From: Gp7-AA6 sp036395755
GTDB lineage: Bacteria > Acidobacteriota > Thermoanaerobaculia > UBA5066 > Gp7-AA6
Length of the DNA: 64,000 nt
Reading direction: 5' to 3'
Assembly (NCBI GenBank): GCA_036395755.1
Contig: DASWCZ010000016.1
Span: 40,439 to 104,438 of the forward strand
Shown: piece by piece, positions 34,765 through 43,430 of the stretch
How the letters are laid out: every line of letters starts with the position of its first letter
Position numbering within the stretch: the first letter of the stretch is position 1
The notes under the pieces: generated by a model
Databases searched by the model: none
What the model saw: only the letters and a program-made list of their open reading frames with translations
Told to the model about the DNA's origin: nothing
Program-made: the position numbers and the translations under genes

Positions 34765-35633
34765 CAAAGGGAGCGCTCTTCGCCGTCCTGTTGGCCTGCG
34801 GATGCGCGACGGCCGCGGCGCCCGGCGTCTCCTACGTCCGCGTTCGGACGGCGAGCCTCTCGTCACCCGCGCGTTACCTGGTGATCGAACCGCCGTCCTA
34901 CGCGCGTTCTCCATCCCGCCGCTATCCGGTCCTCGTGTTTCTGCACGACGGATATGGAAACGTCCGCACGCTCGACCGCCGGGGCGTCGCGGCGGAGCTC
35001 ACCGCCCGGATGTCCGACGGACGACTCCCGGAATTCCTCGTGGTGGCGCCGGGAGCGCCGGGCTCGTGGTTCTCCGATTCCTTCGACGGCAAGCGTCGGT
35101 GGGAAGAGTTTCTGACCCGAGACTTCGTTGCCGAGATCGAGACCCGCTACCGTATCCTGCCGGGAAAGGCGGCACGCGGCATCACCGGCATCTCGATGGG
35201 CGGTTACGGCGCGATCAAGATCGCGCTCAAGCATCCCGACCTCTTCGGCTCGGTCTCGTCTCTTTCCGGGGCGCTCATCCCGATCCGCCCGGAAGACCTG
35301 CGGCGATATGGCTGGATCACCCGGCTGACGTTGAAGCACGTCTTCGGAAACCCGCCCGACGCCCGAACGCTCGCCGCGAACGACGTCTGGGACCTGCTCC
35401 ACGAAACGTGGTTCGAGAAGCCTCCTTTCTCCGCTCACCTTCGCGCAGGCACGGAGGACTTCTACGGTTTGAACGGGGTCGCGGCGCAGTTCGGCTCGTA
35501 CATGAATGAGCACGGCATTCCGACGGAGGTCGTGCTCGAGCCGGGCGGCCACGAATGGGCCTACTGGAGACGCGGGCTCGTCGCGATCTTCGAATGGCAC
35601 GCGAAGAGGTTTGCGTATGATCCGGCGCGATGA
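34758..35633 (+). CDS. Exported esterase of the esterase D / feruloyl esterase type
   Basis: About 291 aa. A short hydrophobic leader with LLACGC suggests a lipoprotein. The alpha/beta hydrolase core has the oxyanion region VLVFLHDGYGN, nucleophile Ser in GISMGGYGAIKIALKHPDLFG (quoted motif GISMGG) and a catalytic His in PGGHEW. Family members cleave simple esters or act as acyltransferases. The only in-frame start is TTG at 34758, placed inside a stem-loop; a stop lies at 34722. It overlaps the HAD gene by ATGA. Confidence 0.85.
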   Translation: MTPKGALFAVLLACGCATAAAPGVSYVRVRTASLSSPARYLVIEPPSYARSPSRRYPVLVFLHDGYGNVRTLDRRGVAAELTARMSDGRLPEFLVVAPGAPGSWFSDSFDGKRRWEEFLTRDFVAEIETRYRILPGKAARGITGISMGGYGAIKIALKHPDLFGSVSSLSGALIPIRPEDLRRYGWITRLTLKHVFGNPPDARTLAANDVWDLLHETWFEKPPFSAHLRAGTEDFYGLNGVAAQFGSYMNEHGIPTEVVLEPGGHEWAYWRRGLVAIFEWHAKRFAYDPAR

Positions 35634-36454
35634 GCGTTGCGCCGTCGTCCCGAGAATCACACCTTACGCTGTCATCCCGAGGTCCGAAGGACCGAGGGAT
35701 CCCTCGCTTCGCTCGGGATGACAGCGGATTGGCTCGGGATGACAGCGGATTGGCTCGGGATGCCAACGGGGAGGACCGCCTCGTCCTCTTCGACGTGGAC
35801 GGTACCCTCCTTTCCGCGGGCCGCGCCGCGCGCGAGTCGATCCTGGCGGCGCTCTCCGCAGTGCTCGGCTGGAAAGGATCCGCCGACGGGATCGACTTCT
35901 CGGGAAAGACGGACCCCCAGATCCTCCGAGAGCTCGTGGTCGAATCCGTCGGCGTCCGACGATTCGACTCGTCTCTTTCCGAGGTTCTGGACCGGTACGT
36001 CGAGGAGCTCCGCGTGAGGCTCCGGCCGGAAGCCGTGGTGCCGAAACCGGGGATCCCCGAACTCCTCGAGAGGCTCGCGGCGGAGCCGCGGGTCACGCTC
36101 GGATTGCTGACCGGCAACATCGAGCGCGGTGCCCGGATGAAGCTCGAGCCTCCCGGGTTCAACCGGTATTTCCCGTTCGGAGCGTTTGGCGACGACTCGC
36201 CCGACCGCTACTGTCTGCCTCCGATCGCCCTGGCGCGGGCGCGCGAGAGAAGCGGTAAGGAGTTTTCTCCCGGCGCGTTGGTGATCGTGGGCGACTCCGT
36301 GCACGACGTCCTCTGCGGGCGTTCGCTCGGCGCCCGGGCGATCGCGGTTGCCACCGGACCGACGCCGGCGGAAAAGCTCGCGGCCGAGCGGCCGCACGCG
36401 ATCTTTTCGGACTTTTCCGACGTCGAGAGTGCGGCAAAAGCGATCCTGCGATGA
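35630..36454 (+). CDS. HAD-family phosphatase with repeat-encoded N-terminus
   Basis: A 274-aa frame. The HAD domain begins near residue 50: motif I LFDVDGTLL, motif II LLTGN, motif III Lys region and motif IV IVGDSVHDVLCG. It probably dephosphorylates a small metabolite. The ATG at 35630 overlaps the esterase stop (ATGA). Residues about 14-46 are translated from an intergenic repeat, including two DDSGLAR heptads from 21-bp tandem units. A TTG at 35750 would remove most of this, but has no ribosome-binding site. Confidence 0.82.
   Translation: MSVAPSSRESHLTLSSRGPKDRGIPRFARDDSGLARDDSGLARDANGEDRLVLFDVDGTLLSAGRAARESILAALSAVLGWKGSADGIDFSGKTDPQILRELVVESVGVRRFDSSLSEVLDRYVEELRVRLRPEAVVPKPGIPELLERLAAEPRVTLGLLTGNIERGARMKLEPPGFNRYFPFGAFGDDSPDRYCLPPIALARARERSGKEFSPGALVIVGDSVHDVLCGRSLGARAIAVATGPTPAEKLAAERPHAIFSDFSDVESAAKAILR
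35671..35763. repeat. Palindromic repeat inside the HAD reading frame
   Basis: GTCATCCCGAGG opens the element, GAGGGATCCCTCGCTTCGCT follows, and the 21-bp unit GCTCGGGATGACAGCGGATTG runs at 35711-35731 and 35732-35752 with a partial third. It is the same family as at 11687, 23011, 26285 and 42485, but here it lies within an open frame without any stop. Confidence 0.85.
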
Positions 36455-37587
36455 AGGGAAGAGCCGCACTCCTCTTTTTCGCCGCGTCCGTCTCCCTGCG
36501 GTGCGGTTCGTCGGCGCCGCCGTCCGCCGGCCCCGCCACCACCGCGAACTACCGCGCTCCGTACGAGGCGCCTCCCGCGGGTCGGCACTCGATCGAGATC
36601 CGGGTGGACTCGCGAGCGGCCCACGACCTCTTCGCATTCCTCACGCGCCCGGCATTCGACGCCGAGGGGGCAAAGGCGATCGAAGCGCTCCCGGCGGTGC
36701 GGCTTTCGGTCCAGGACTCGGGGCGGACGCTCGAGACCTTCGACCACGATCTCGCGGCGGCGTTCGACGAACAGGCCCGGAGCGGCGTCTTCGATCTTCA
36801 CCCGATCCGGGCCGACCGGGCGCGCTGGGAGGGGCTCCTCGCCGCGCTCCCGTCGCGGGAAGCGAATCTCGGGAGGATGGCGGCGGAACGCGCGGCGGCG
36901 CTTCTTCCGGCCGACCGCTCGGTCTCTGCGCGCTTGCACGTCCTTCTCTCTTTCGGTCTCGCCGGGCTCGCGGACCATCTCGTCGTCGTCGGTCCCGACG
37001 GCAACGAAGCGATGATCGTGGATCTCTCCCGGGCGCTCGGTGAGTCCGCCTCCGAGACGGTCGACAACCAGGTCGAGCGTCTCGCGCGTCTCGTCGCCGG
37101 AGAGGCGTTCCGCCGGGCCTGGTTCAACTACCGGAGGGAGAGCCCGGCCTGGGCGCATCGCGATCCCTCGCTGGGAGAGCTCGCCCCGCTCCTCCAGCTG
37201 GTGACCGAGCAGGGGCCGCTGTCGCTCTTCCACGTCGACGAGAATTTCTTTCCGCTCTCCGTCTGGCTGAAAGAGCCGATGAAGCGGTCGATCGCCGACC
37301 TGAACCGAACTGCGGAGCGGCTCGTGGAGTCCGAGAAAGACCTCGAGAAGCGAATGGCGCTCATGACGGAGATCGAGCGTCCGGAGTTTGCACAACGGAT
37401 CGCGGGCCCCGCGGGCGCGTTCCTCTGCGACGGAATCATCCAGAACTCCGGTCTCGATGCGTTTCGGTCAGCGCTTGCGGCCGGCCCGAAAGCGTTCTTC
37501 ACGGCGTACGACCAGGCGCAGAGGAAGTCGCGCGACCTCATTCCGCTTTCGCCCGTGATCCGCGAGCGCATCGGGGTACCCCGATAG
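36451..37587 (+). CDS. Exported hypothetical protein, possibly DUF5700-like
   Basis: A 378-aa protein with a leader (KGRAALLFFAASVSLRCGSS) that may be a lipoprotein signal. The mature part is mostly helical with RVDSRAAHDLFAFLTRPAF near its start, recalling proteins called putative zinc-dependent peptidases (DUF5700). No HExxH motif is present, so peptidase activity is not supported. It starts by ATGA overlap with the HAD gene and ends in TAGTG overlap with the aldehyde dehydrogenase gene. Confidence 0.65.
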   Translation: MKGRAALLFFAASVSLRCGSSAPPSAGPATTANYRAPYEAPPAGRHSIEIRVDSRAAHDLFAFLTRPAFDAEGAKAIEALPAVRLSVQDSGRTLETFDHDLAAAFDEQARSGVFDLHPIRADRARWEGLLAALPSREANLGRMAAERAAALLPADRSVSARLHVLLSFGLAGLADHLVVVGPDGNEAMIVDLSRALGESASETVDNQVERLARLVAGEAFRRAWFNYRRESPAWAHRDPSLGELAPLLQLVTEQGPLSLFHVDENFFPLSVWLKEPMKRSIADLNRTAERLVESEKDLEKRMALMTEIERPEFAQRIAGPAGAFLCDGIIQNSGLDAFRSALAAGPKAFFTAYDQAQRKSRDLIPLSPVIRERIGVPR

Positions 37588-39008
37588 TGTCCCGGGATCT
37601 TCCGCTTCGCATTGCCGGCGAAGAGGTCATGACCGGGGAATGGATCGACGTGCGATCCCCCTGGTCCGGCGAGCTGCTCGCGCGCGTCGCGAAAGCCGGT
37701 CCTGCCGAGATCGAGCGCGCGATCGCCGCCGCCGCGACGGGCTTCGAGGACACCCGCGCTCTGCCGGCGTACCGGCGTTCGGAGGTCCTGCGACGACTGC
37801 GCGACGGAGTCGAGAGCCGGCGCACCGAATTCGTCGAGACGATCATCGGCGAAGCGGGAAAGCCGCGCCGCTACGCGGAAGCCGAGCTCGAGCGGGGCTT
37901 GACCACGATCCGCCTGGCTTCCGAGGAAGCGACGCGGCTCGAAGGCGAGGTCGTGCCGGTGGACATCGAGCCGCGGGGCGAAGGCGCTTTCTGCGCCGTC
38001 CGCCGGTTTCCCGTCGGTCCGGTCACGGCGATCACGCCGTTCAACTTTCCGCTCAACCTCGCGCTCCACAAGGTCGCGCCCGCGCTCGCCGCCGGCAACC
38101 CGGTGATCCTGAAGCCTTCCCCGCGCACGCCGGTGACGGCCGACCTGCTCGCCCGCGCGATCGAATCCTCCGGGTGGCCGAAGCGCGGTTTCTCTCTCGT
38201 CCACGCGGATCCCGACGTGGCTCGACCGCTCTGGACCGACGAGCGGATCCGGTTCGTGAGCTTCACCGGGAGCGACGCAGTCGGCTGGAAGATCAAGGAG
38301 GAGGCGAACCGCAAGAAGGTCACCTTAGAGCTCGGAGGAAACGCGGCGGCCATCGTCTGCGAGGACGCGGACGTCGAGGACGCCGCCGGCAAGCTGGCGA
38401 CCGCCGCGTTCGCGTACGGCGGCCAGGTCTGCATCAAGGCGCAGCGGCTCTTCATCGCGCGCTCCGTGTACGAGCCATTCCTCGCGGCTTTCCTGGCGGC
38501 CGCGAAGCAGCTCGAGCCGGCGGATCCGGCCGACTCTTCCACGACGATCGGGCCCATGATCGATGCTGAGAACGGGGTGCGGGTCGAATCGTGGGTGGAA
38601 GAGGCGAGGGAGAAGGGCGCGAAGCTGCTGCTGCCGCCGAGACACGACGGTGCAAAGCTCTGGCCGATCGTCGTCGCCGACGTCCCGCGCGGCACGAAGC
38701 TCCGTGAGCGGGAGGTCTTCGGACCGGTCGCGACGGTCGAAGCATTCGACGGGTTCGACGATGCCTTGGCACGGGCGAACGACAGCCGATACGGTCTCCA
38801 GGCGTCCGTTTTCACCCGGGACATCTCGAGGGTCCTGAAGGCGTTCGACCGGCTGGAGGTCGGGGGAGTGATCATCAACGAAGCTCCGACGATGCGGATC
38901 GACAACTTCCCGTACGGCGGCACGAAAGCGTCCGGGTTCGGACGAGAAGGCGTGCGTTATGCGGTGGAAGAGATGACGGAACCCCGGGTGCTGTTTCTCA
39001 AGGAGTAA
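37587..39008 (+). CDS. Aldehyde dehydrogenase family protein
   Basis: A 473-aa NAD(P)-dependent dehydrogenase. Signature parts: TPFNFPLNLALHKVAPALAAG, the catalytic Glu in TLELGGNAAAIV, the catalytic Cys in GGQVCIKAQR and the C-terminal GGTKASGFGREG. Similarity in pattern is to the NADP-dependent glyceraldehyde-3-phosphate or lactaldehyde type. The exact substrate is unknown. It is coupled to the upstream gene by overlapping TAG/GTG. Confidence 0.93.
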   Translation: MSRDLPLRIAGEEVMTGEWIDVRSPWSGELLARVAKAGPAEIERAIAAAATGFEDTRALPAYRRSEVLRRLRDGVESRRTEFVETIIGEAGKPRRYAEAELERGLTTIRLASEEATRLEGEVVPVDIEPRGEGAFCAVRRFPVGPVTAITPFNFPLNLALHKVAPALAAGNPVILKPSPRTPVTADLLARAIESSGWPKRGFSLVHADPDVARPLWTDERIRFVSFTGSDAVGWKIKEEANRKKVTLELGGNAAAIVCEDADVEDAAGKLATAAFAYGGQVCIKAQRLFIARSVYEPFLAAFLAAAKQLEPADPADSSTTIGPMIDAENGVRVESWVEEAREKGAKLLLPPRHDGAKLWPIVVADVPRGTKLREREVFGPVATVEAFDGFDDALARANDSRYGLQASVFTRDISRVLKAFDRLEVGGVIINEAPTMRIDNFPYGGTKASGFGREGVRYAVEEMTEPRVLFLKE

Positions 39009-39020
39009 GAAGGAGCCGGG

Positions 39021-39048
39021 TGCAGGCCCGTGGGGCCTGTCCCCGCGG
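39021..39048. repeat. Inverted copy of GGGGACAGGCCC repeat
   Basis: TGCAGGCCCGTGGGGCCTGT followed by CCCCGCGG is an inverted copy of the repeat at 33810-33862. It contains a 6-bp stem AGGCCC/GGGCCT. It occupies most of the 50 bp between the aldehyde dehydrogenase and the antiporter gene. Confidence 0.75.
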
Positions 39049-39058
39049 CGAAATCCAA

Positions 39059-40372
39059 ATGAATCAACTCGCCAGCTCGCCGATCGCCCTCGAGAAACTT
39101 CTCCTCCTCCTCTGCGCCGACATCGCCATCATCATCGGGGCAGCCCGATTCTTCGGTTGGCTCTTCGGGCGGATCGGGCAACCTCCGGTCGTCGGCGAGA
39201 TCCTCGCCGGCGTCATCCTCGGCCCTTCGCTCTTCGGCCGGCTCTATCCCGGCGCGATTCGCGCGCTTCTGACCCGAGAGACCACGGCCATCCTCTCGGC
39301 GCTCGCCCAGATCGGGCTCGTCCTGCTGATGCTCCTGATCGGTCTCGAATTCCCGTTCGACCGGATGCGGCATGCGGCAAAGTCGGCGCTTCTGGTCGCG
39401 GTCGCCGGCATCCTCGTTCCATTCGCGGCGAGCTGGGCCCTGGCCGGGCCGCTCTTCGCGCTCGCGCCGGGCAAATCCTCCGAGGTCGCGTTCAAGCTGT
39501 TCTTCGCCACGGCCGTCTCGATCACCGCGATCCCCATCATGGGGCGGATCCTCATGCACACCCGGCTGACGCGCACGCGGATGGGCTTGACGTCGATCAC
39601 GGCGGCGGCGCTCGATGACGTTCTCGGGTGGATCCTTCTCGGCGTCGTCTTTTCGACGGTGACACGCGGGCGCGCGGATCTGCAATGGGTCCTGTTCTCG
39701 TTCGTCGGCGTCGCGCTGCTCGGCGCGACCTTCTGGGCGGCGGGACGTTTCGGAGTCACCCGGATGCGTATTCCGCGCACCGAAGGGGGAAGGCTGACGT
39801 CCGGCGCTCTCGCGATCGTGCTCGTCGTCGTCTTCGTCACCGCCACGGCGACGAACGCCCTCGGGGTCTTCTCGATTTTCGGCGGCTTCCTGTGCGGGGT
39901 CGCGGGCTCGTTCAACAAGGACCTTGCGGATGCGATCAAGTCGTCGATCGGAGACCTCGTTGCGGTTCTGTTTCTGCCGATCTTCTTCGTTTTCTCCGGC
40001 CTCCGGACGGACGTCGGCTCTCTGGGGAGCGATCCCCGACTCTGGCTCGCGCTCCTTGCCGTCGTGGTGGTTGCGTGCGTGTCGAAGTTCGGCGCCACGA
40101 CCGTCGCCGCGCGGATCTCCGGTCTTGGATGGAAGGAATCTCTTTCGATCGGCCTCCTGATGAACACGCGCGCCTTGATGGCGCTCGTGGTGATCAACGT
40201 GGGAGCGGACCTCGGTGTCGTCTCGCCGCCCGCGTTCTTCTGGCTCGTCGCGATGGCGCTTTTCACCACCGTGATCACGACCCCGATCTTGAAGCGCGCC
40301 TATCCCTCGCCGGAAGCCGTTTCGTGGGAGCCGAAAAAGGAAGTTTCCGGTTCGAAGCTCGATGTTCAATAG
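39059..40372 (+). CDS. CPA2-type cation:proton antiporter
   Basis: A 437-aa membrane protein with about 12 helices. GQPPVVGEILAGVILGPSLFG in the first third is the Na+/H+ exchanger family signature; TAVSITAIPIMGRIL and AALDDVLGWILLG carry the conserved unwound helix and acidic residues of transport. It exchanges Na+ or K+ for protons at the inner membrane. No RCK/TrkA domain is attached. The ATG at 39059 follows the repeat; an in-frame start at 39020 would translate the repeat and is rejected. Confidence 0.92.
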   Translation: MNQLASSPIALEKLLLLLCADIAIIIGAARFFGWLFGRIGQPPVVGEILAGVILGPSLFGRLYPGAIRALLTRETTAILSALAQIGLVLLMLLIGLEFPFDRMRHAAKSALLVAVAGILVPFAASWALAGPLFALAPGKSSEVAFKLFFATAVSITAIPIMGRILMHTRLTRTRMGLTSITAAALDDVLGWILLGVVFSTVTRGRADLQWVLFSFVGVALLGATFWAAGRFGVTRMRIPRTEGGRLTSGALAIVLVVVFVTATATNALGVFSIFGGFLCGVAGSFNKDLADAIKSSIGDLVAVLFLPIFFVFSGLRTDVGSLGSDPRLWLALLAVVVVACVSKFGATTVAARISGLGWKESLSIGLLMNTRALMALVVINVGADLGVVSPPAFFWLVAMALFTTVITTPILKRAYPSPEAVSWEPKKEVSGSKLDVQ

Positions 40373-40427
40373 GCGCGAGACCTTCGTGTTCTATGATTGA
40401 TCTGCCGGACCAATCCGGAGTTCGCGT

Positions 40428-42464
40428 ATGCGTGCGGCCCTCCCAGCCGATGAAGACGCCCGTCTCGAGGCCTTGCGGGAGCTGGAAATCCTCGATTCCG
40501 CTCCCGAAGAGGATTTCGACGACCTCGCCCTGATCGCGTCTCAGATCTGCGGAACCCCGATGTCGATGATTTCCCTCATCGATCGCGACCGGCAGTGGTT
40601 CAAGGCGAAGGTCGGCATCGAGGCCCGAGAGACGTCGCGCGATCTCGCGTTCTGCGCTCACGCGATCCTGCAGCGCGACCTCTTCGTCGTGCCGGACGCG
40701 ACGAAGGACCCGCGTTTCTCGGAGAACCCGCTCGTCACCGCCGATCCCAAGATCCGCTTTTACGCCGGCGCTCCTCTGCGAACGCCGGAGGGTCATGCGC
40801 TCGGAACCCTGTGCGTGTTGGACCGTTTCCCGCGCCAGTTGACCGAAGAGCAGGAGACCGCGCTCCGCGCCCTCTCCCGCCAGGTCGAGGCCCAGCTGGA
40901 GCTCCGCCGGCGTCTGATCCAGGAACGCAGGGACGCCGGCGAGGCGCTGCACGAGAAAGAGGTGAGCGTCCGGCTCCTTGCCGAGCAGATGCCGGCGGTC
41001 CTCTGGTCGGTGGACCGCGATCTCCGTTTTACGTCCTCGATGGGCGCCGGCCTGACGAACCTGAACCAGAGGCCGGACCAGTTCAACGGATTGACGCTCT
41101 TCGACTACTTCGGAACCGCCGACCAGGACTTTCACGCGATCGCGGCGCACCGCCAAGCGCTCGCGGGCGAGTCGGTCACGTACGAGACCGAATGGAAAGG
41201 ACGGACGTTCGCTTCTCACGTCGAGCCGCTCCGGCACTCCGACGGCAAGATCTACGGCGTCATCGGGGTGGCGTTCGACGTCACCGATCGAAAGAACATC
41301 CAGAACGAGCTCGAGCAATCCGTCTCGCTGCTGCGCGCGACGCTCGATTCGACCGCCGATGGGATTCTCGTTGTCGATCAGGACGGCAATATCCTCACCT
41401 ACAACAAGAAGTTCCTCGAGATGTGGAAGTTCTCGGAGGAGACCGCCGCGGCTGCCCACCGTGATGAGCTCCTGGAATCGGTCCTCGATCAGGTGAAGGA
41501 TCCGGGCGGTTTCGTCAAGATGGCAATGAGGTCATACGCGCGGCCGGACGCGCCGACCTTAGACGTCGTGGAGTTCAAGGACGGCCGGATCTTCGAACGT
41601 TACACGCGTCCGCAGATGCTCGGCGGGAAGAGCGTCGGGAAGGTTCTGTCGTTCCGCGACGTCACCGCCCGCCGCCGGGCCGATCGGGAGATCGAGGAAA
41701 ACGTCTCGCTTCTCCGCGCGACGCTCGACGCGACGACCGACGGGATCCTGGTCGTCGACGACAGCGGAAAGATGTTGAACTTCAACCGCAAGTTCATCGA
41801 AATGTGGCGGATTCCCGAGCACGTCGCGGAGTCGCGCGACGACAACCGCGCGCTCGCGTGGGTCCTCGACCAGTTGAAAGACCCGGAGCGGTTCATCAAG
41901 AAAGTCAAGGAGCTGTACGCCCAGCCCGAGTCGAAGAGTTACGACTGGCTGGAGTTCAAGGACGGCCGGATCTTCGAGCGCTATTCGCAGCCGCAGAAAA
42001 TCGGCGGCAAATCCGTCGGGAGGGTCTGGAGCTTCCGGGACGTGACCGAACGTCGGCTCATGGACATGACGCTCAAGCGGCAGGCGCGCTACTTCGATCA
42101 CATCTTCGACGGAGTCGTCGTGACCGACCTCGACGGAAAGATTGTCGACTGGAACCCGGGAGCGGCGCGGATGTTCGGTTACTCGAAGGAAGAGGCGGTG
42201 GGCAAGACTCCGGCCCTGCTCCACCCCCCCGGCGACTTCGAGCTGACCGGCAAAATGCTCTCGACGATGAGAAAAGAAGGGCGGTGGTCCGGCGAAATGC
42301 CGTTCCTGCGAAAAGACGGTTCGGAGGGGATCGCCGAAACGCTCGTCGTCTCGCTGGGAGACGAGTTCGGACGCCCGCTGGCGGCGATCTTCGTCAACCG
42401 CGACATCACCGAGCTGAAGCGCCTGCGGGAAGAGACTGAAAGACCCTCGGCGCGGAAGGCCTGA
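40428..42464 (+). CDS. GAF-PAS(x4) sensor protein without output domain
   Basis: A 678-aa soluble protein. An N-terminal GAF domain (about 18-165; FCAHAILQRDLFVVPDA) is followed by four PAS domains (near 175-290, 300-415, 425-540, 550-665), each closing with a PAC-like motif (IGVAFDVTDRK; LSFRDVTARR; WSFRDVTERR; VNRDITELKR). PAS 2 and 3 are near duplicates, both with LLRATLD and EFKDGRIFERY. The chain stops after the last PAC. No kinase, GGDEF, EAL or methyl-accepting domain follows, so it must signal through a partner. GGAG lies 8 nt before the ATG. Confidence 0.92.
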   Translation: MRAALPADEDARLEALRELEILDSAPEEDFDDLALIASQICGTPMSMISLIDRDRQWFKAKVGIEARETSRDLAFCAHAILQRDLFVVPDATKDPRFSENPLVTADPKIRFYAGAPLRTPEGHALGTLCVLDRFPRQLTEEQETALRALSRQVEAQLELRRRLIQERRDAGEALHEKEVSVRLLAEQMPAVLWSVDRDLRFTSSMGAGLTNLNQRPDQFNGLTLFDYFGTADQDFHAIAAHRQALAGESVTYETEWKGRTFASHVEPLRHSDGKIYGVIGVAFDVTDRKNIQNELEQSVSLLRATLDSTADGILVVDQDGNILTYNKKFLEMWKFSEETAAAAHRDELLESVLDQVKDPGGFVKMAMRSYARPDAPTLDVVEFKDGRIFERYTRPQMLGGKSVGKVLSFRDVTARRRADREIEENVSLLRATLDATTDGILVVDDSGKMLNFNRKFIEMWRIPEHVAESRDDNRALAWVLDQLKDPERFIKKVKELYAQPESKSYDWLEFKDGRIFERYSQPQKIGGKSVGRVWSFRDVTERRLMDMTLKRQARYFDHIFDGVVVTDLDGKIVDWNPGAARMFGYSKEEAVGKTPALLHPPGDFELTGKMLSTMRKEGRWSGEMPFLRKDGSEGIAETLVVSLGDEFGRPLAAIFVNRDITELKRLREETERPSARKA

Positions 42465-42484
42465 CCTTCCGGGCCCGCACCGCG

Positions 42485-42518
42485 GTCATCCCGAGCCGCG
42501 CAGCGACGACGGATCCTT
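42485..42518. repeat. Short copy of GTCATCCCGAG repeat
   Basis: GTCATCCCGAGCCGCGCAGC followed by GACGACGGATCC lies between the PAS gene and tRNA-Ser. It is a shortened member of the family seen at 11687 and elsewhere. Confidence 0.6.
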
Positions 42519-42538
42519 GACTGCTACACTGATTTTCC

Positions 42539-42626
42539 GGAGGAGTGGCCGAGTGGTTTAAGGCGGCGGTCTTGAAAACCGCTGTACCGAAAGGTACCGG
42601 GAGTTCGAATCTCTCCTCCTCCGCCA
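42539..42626 (+). tRNA. tRNA-Ser (anticodon UGA)
   Basis: An 88-nt gene with encoded CCA. Acceptor GGAGGAG pairs with CTCCTCC, the anticodon arm is GCGGT-CTTGAAA-ACCGC with TGA, a long class II variable arm (GTACCGAAAGGTAC) is present, and the T arm contains GTTCGAAT. Confidence 0.97.
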
Positions 42627-42632
42627 GTCGTC

Positions 42633-43430
42633 TTATCTCGTTTCCCCCATCGCTCGGTTTTCCTGGATCCTCCGGGCGATCTTCGTCGCGAGCTTCCGGG
42701 GCGAGAAGCGTGCGCCCAACGCCAGGACCCGATTCGCCAGGCCCGGAACCACCACTCGCTTTCCCCGCTTCGCCCCCTCCCAGCCCGCGCGGGCGACGGT
42801 CGCTGCATCGAGGACAAGCGGACCCCGGAACATCGGCACGTCGCCCATCCCGGTTTTCTCCTGGAACTCGGTCCGCGTCGGGCCCGGGCAGAGCGCGGTC
42901 GCGGAGACGCCCGTGCCGTCGAGCTCTTCCGCGAGCGCCTCGGTGAAAGAGAGCACGTAGGCCTTCGTGGCGTAGTAGACGGCCATGAGTGGCCCGGGCT
43001 GGAACGCGGCGGTGGAAGCCGTGTTCAAAACGATGCCCCTGCGTCGCTCGATCATCCCCGGCACGACGAGCTTCGCCAGATGCGTCAACGCCAGGACGTT
43101 CACGCGAATCGACTCCAGTTCCTGCTCGAGGGGTGTTTCCCGGAAGAAACCGTGGACGCCGAGACCCGCGTTGTTGACGAGCACCTCGATGGGCCCGCGC
43201 CGCTCCTCTGCCTCGGCGACGACGCGCGCGGGGGAGTCGGGGAGCGAGAGGTCCGCGACGACGATCTCCGCGACCACGCCGTAGGTCTTCGTCAGCTCGT
43301 CTGCGAGCGTTTCGAGCCGCTCTCGCCGCCGGGCGACGAGAACGACGTCGCGGCGGTCTCTGGCGGCGAGTCGCGCGAGCTCCCGGCCGATTCCGCTCGA
43401 AGCTCCGGTTACGAGAGCGGTACCGGGCAC
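42633..43430 (-). CDS. SDR family oxidoreductase
   Basis: A 265-aa classical short-chain dehydrogenase: VTGASSGIGRE at 7-17, NNAG, catalytic Ser in NTASTAAFQ and YYATK supplying Tyr and Lys. An extended C-terminal basic helix region (RFSPRKLATKIARRIQ) is typical of the DltE-like/acyl-reductase branch and may touch membranes. GTG at 43430 directly follows the stop of the flavoprotein gene (TAG then GTG), so the two are cotranscribed. The substrate is unknown. Confidence 0.9.
   Translation of the reverse strand: MPGTALVTGASSGIGRELARLAARDRRDVVLVARRRERLETLADELTKTYGVVAEIVVADLSLPDSPARVVAEAEERRGPIEVLVNNAGLGVHGFFRETPLEQELESIRVNVLALTHLAKLVVPGMIERRRGIVLNTASTAAFQPGPLMAVYYATKAYVLSFTEALAEELDGTGVSATALCPGPTRTEFQEKTGMGDVPMFRGPLVLDAATVARAGWEGAKRGKRVVVPGLANRVLALGARFSPRKLATKIARRIQENRAMGETR

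Noticed and set aside
36208..37395. Long minus-strand open frame opposite the HAD and hypothetical genes
   Set aside because: It is antisense to well-supported genes; high GC makes long shadow frames common, and its residues are Arg/Glu/Gly-biased.
38957..40369. Highly charged minus-strand open frame opposite the antiporter
   Set aside because: Arg/Asp/Glu-rich antisense translation of a membrane protein gene; no start signal or family resemblance.
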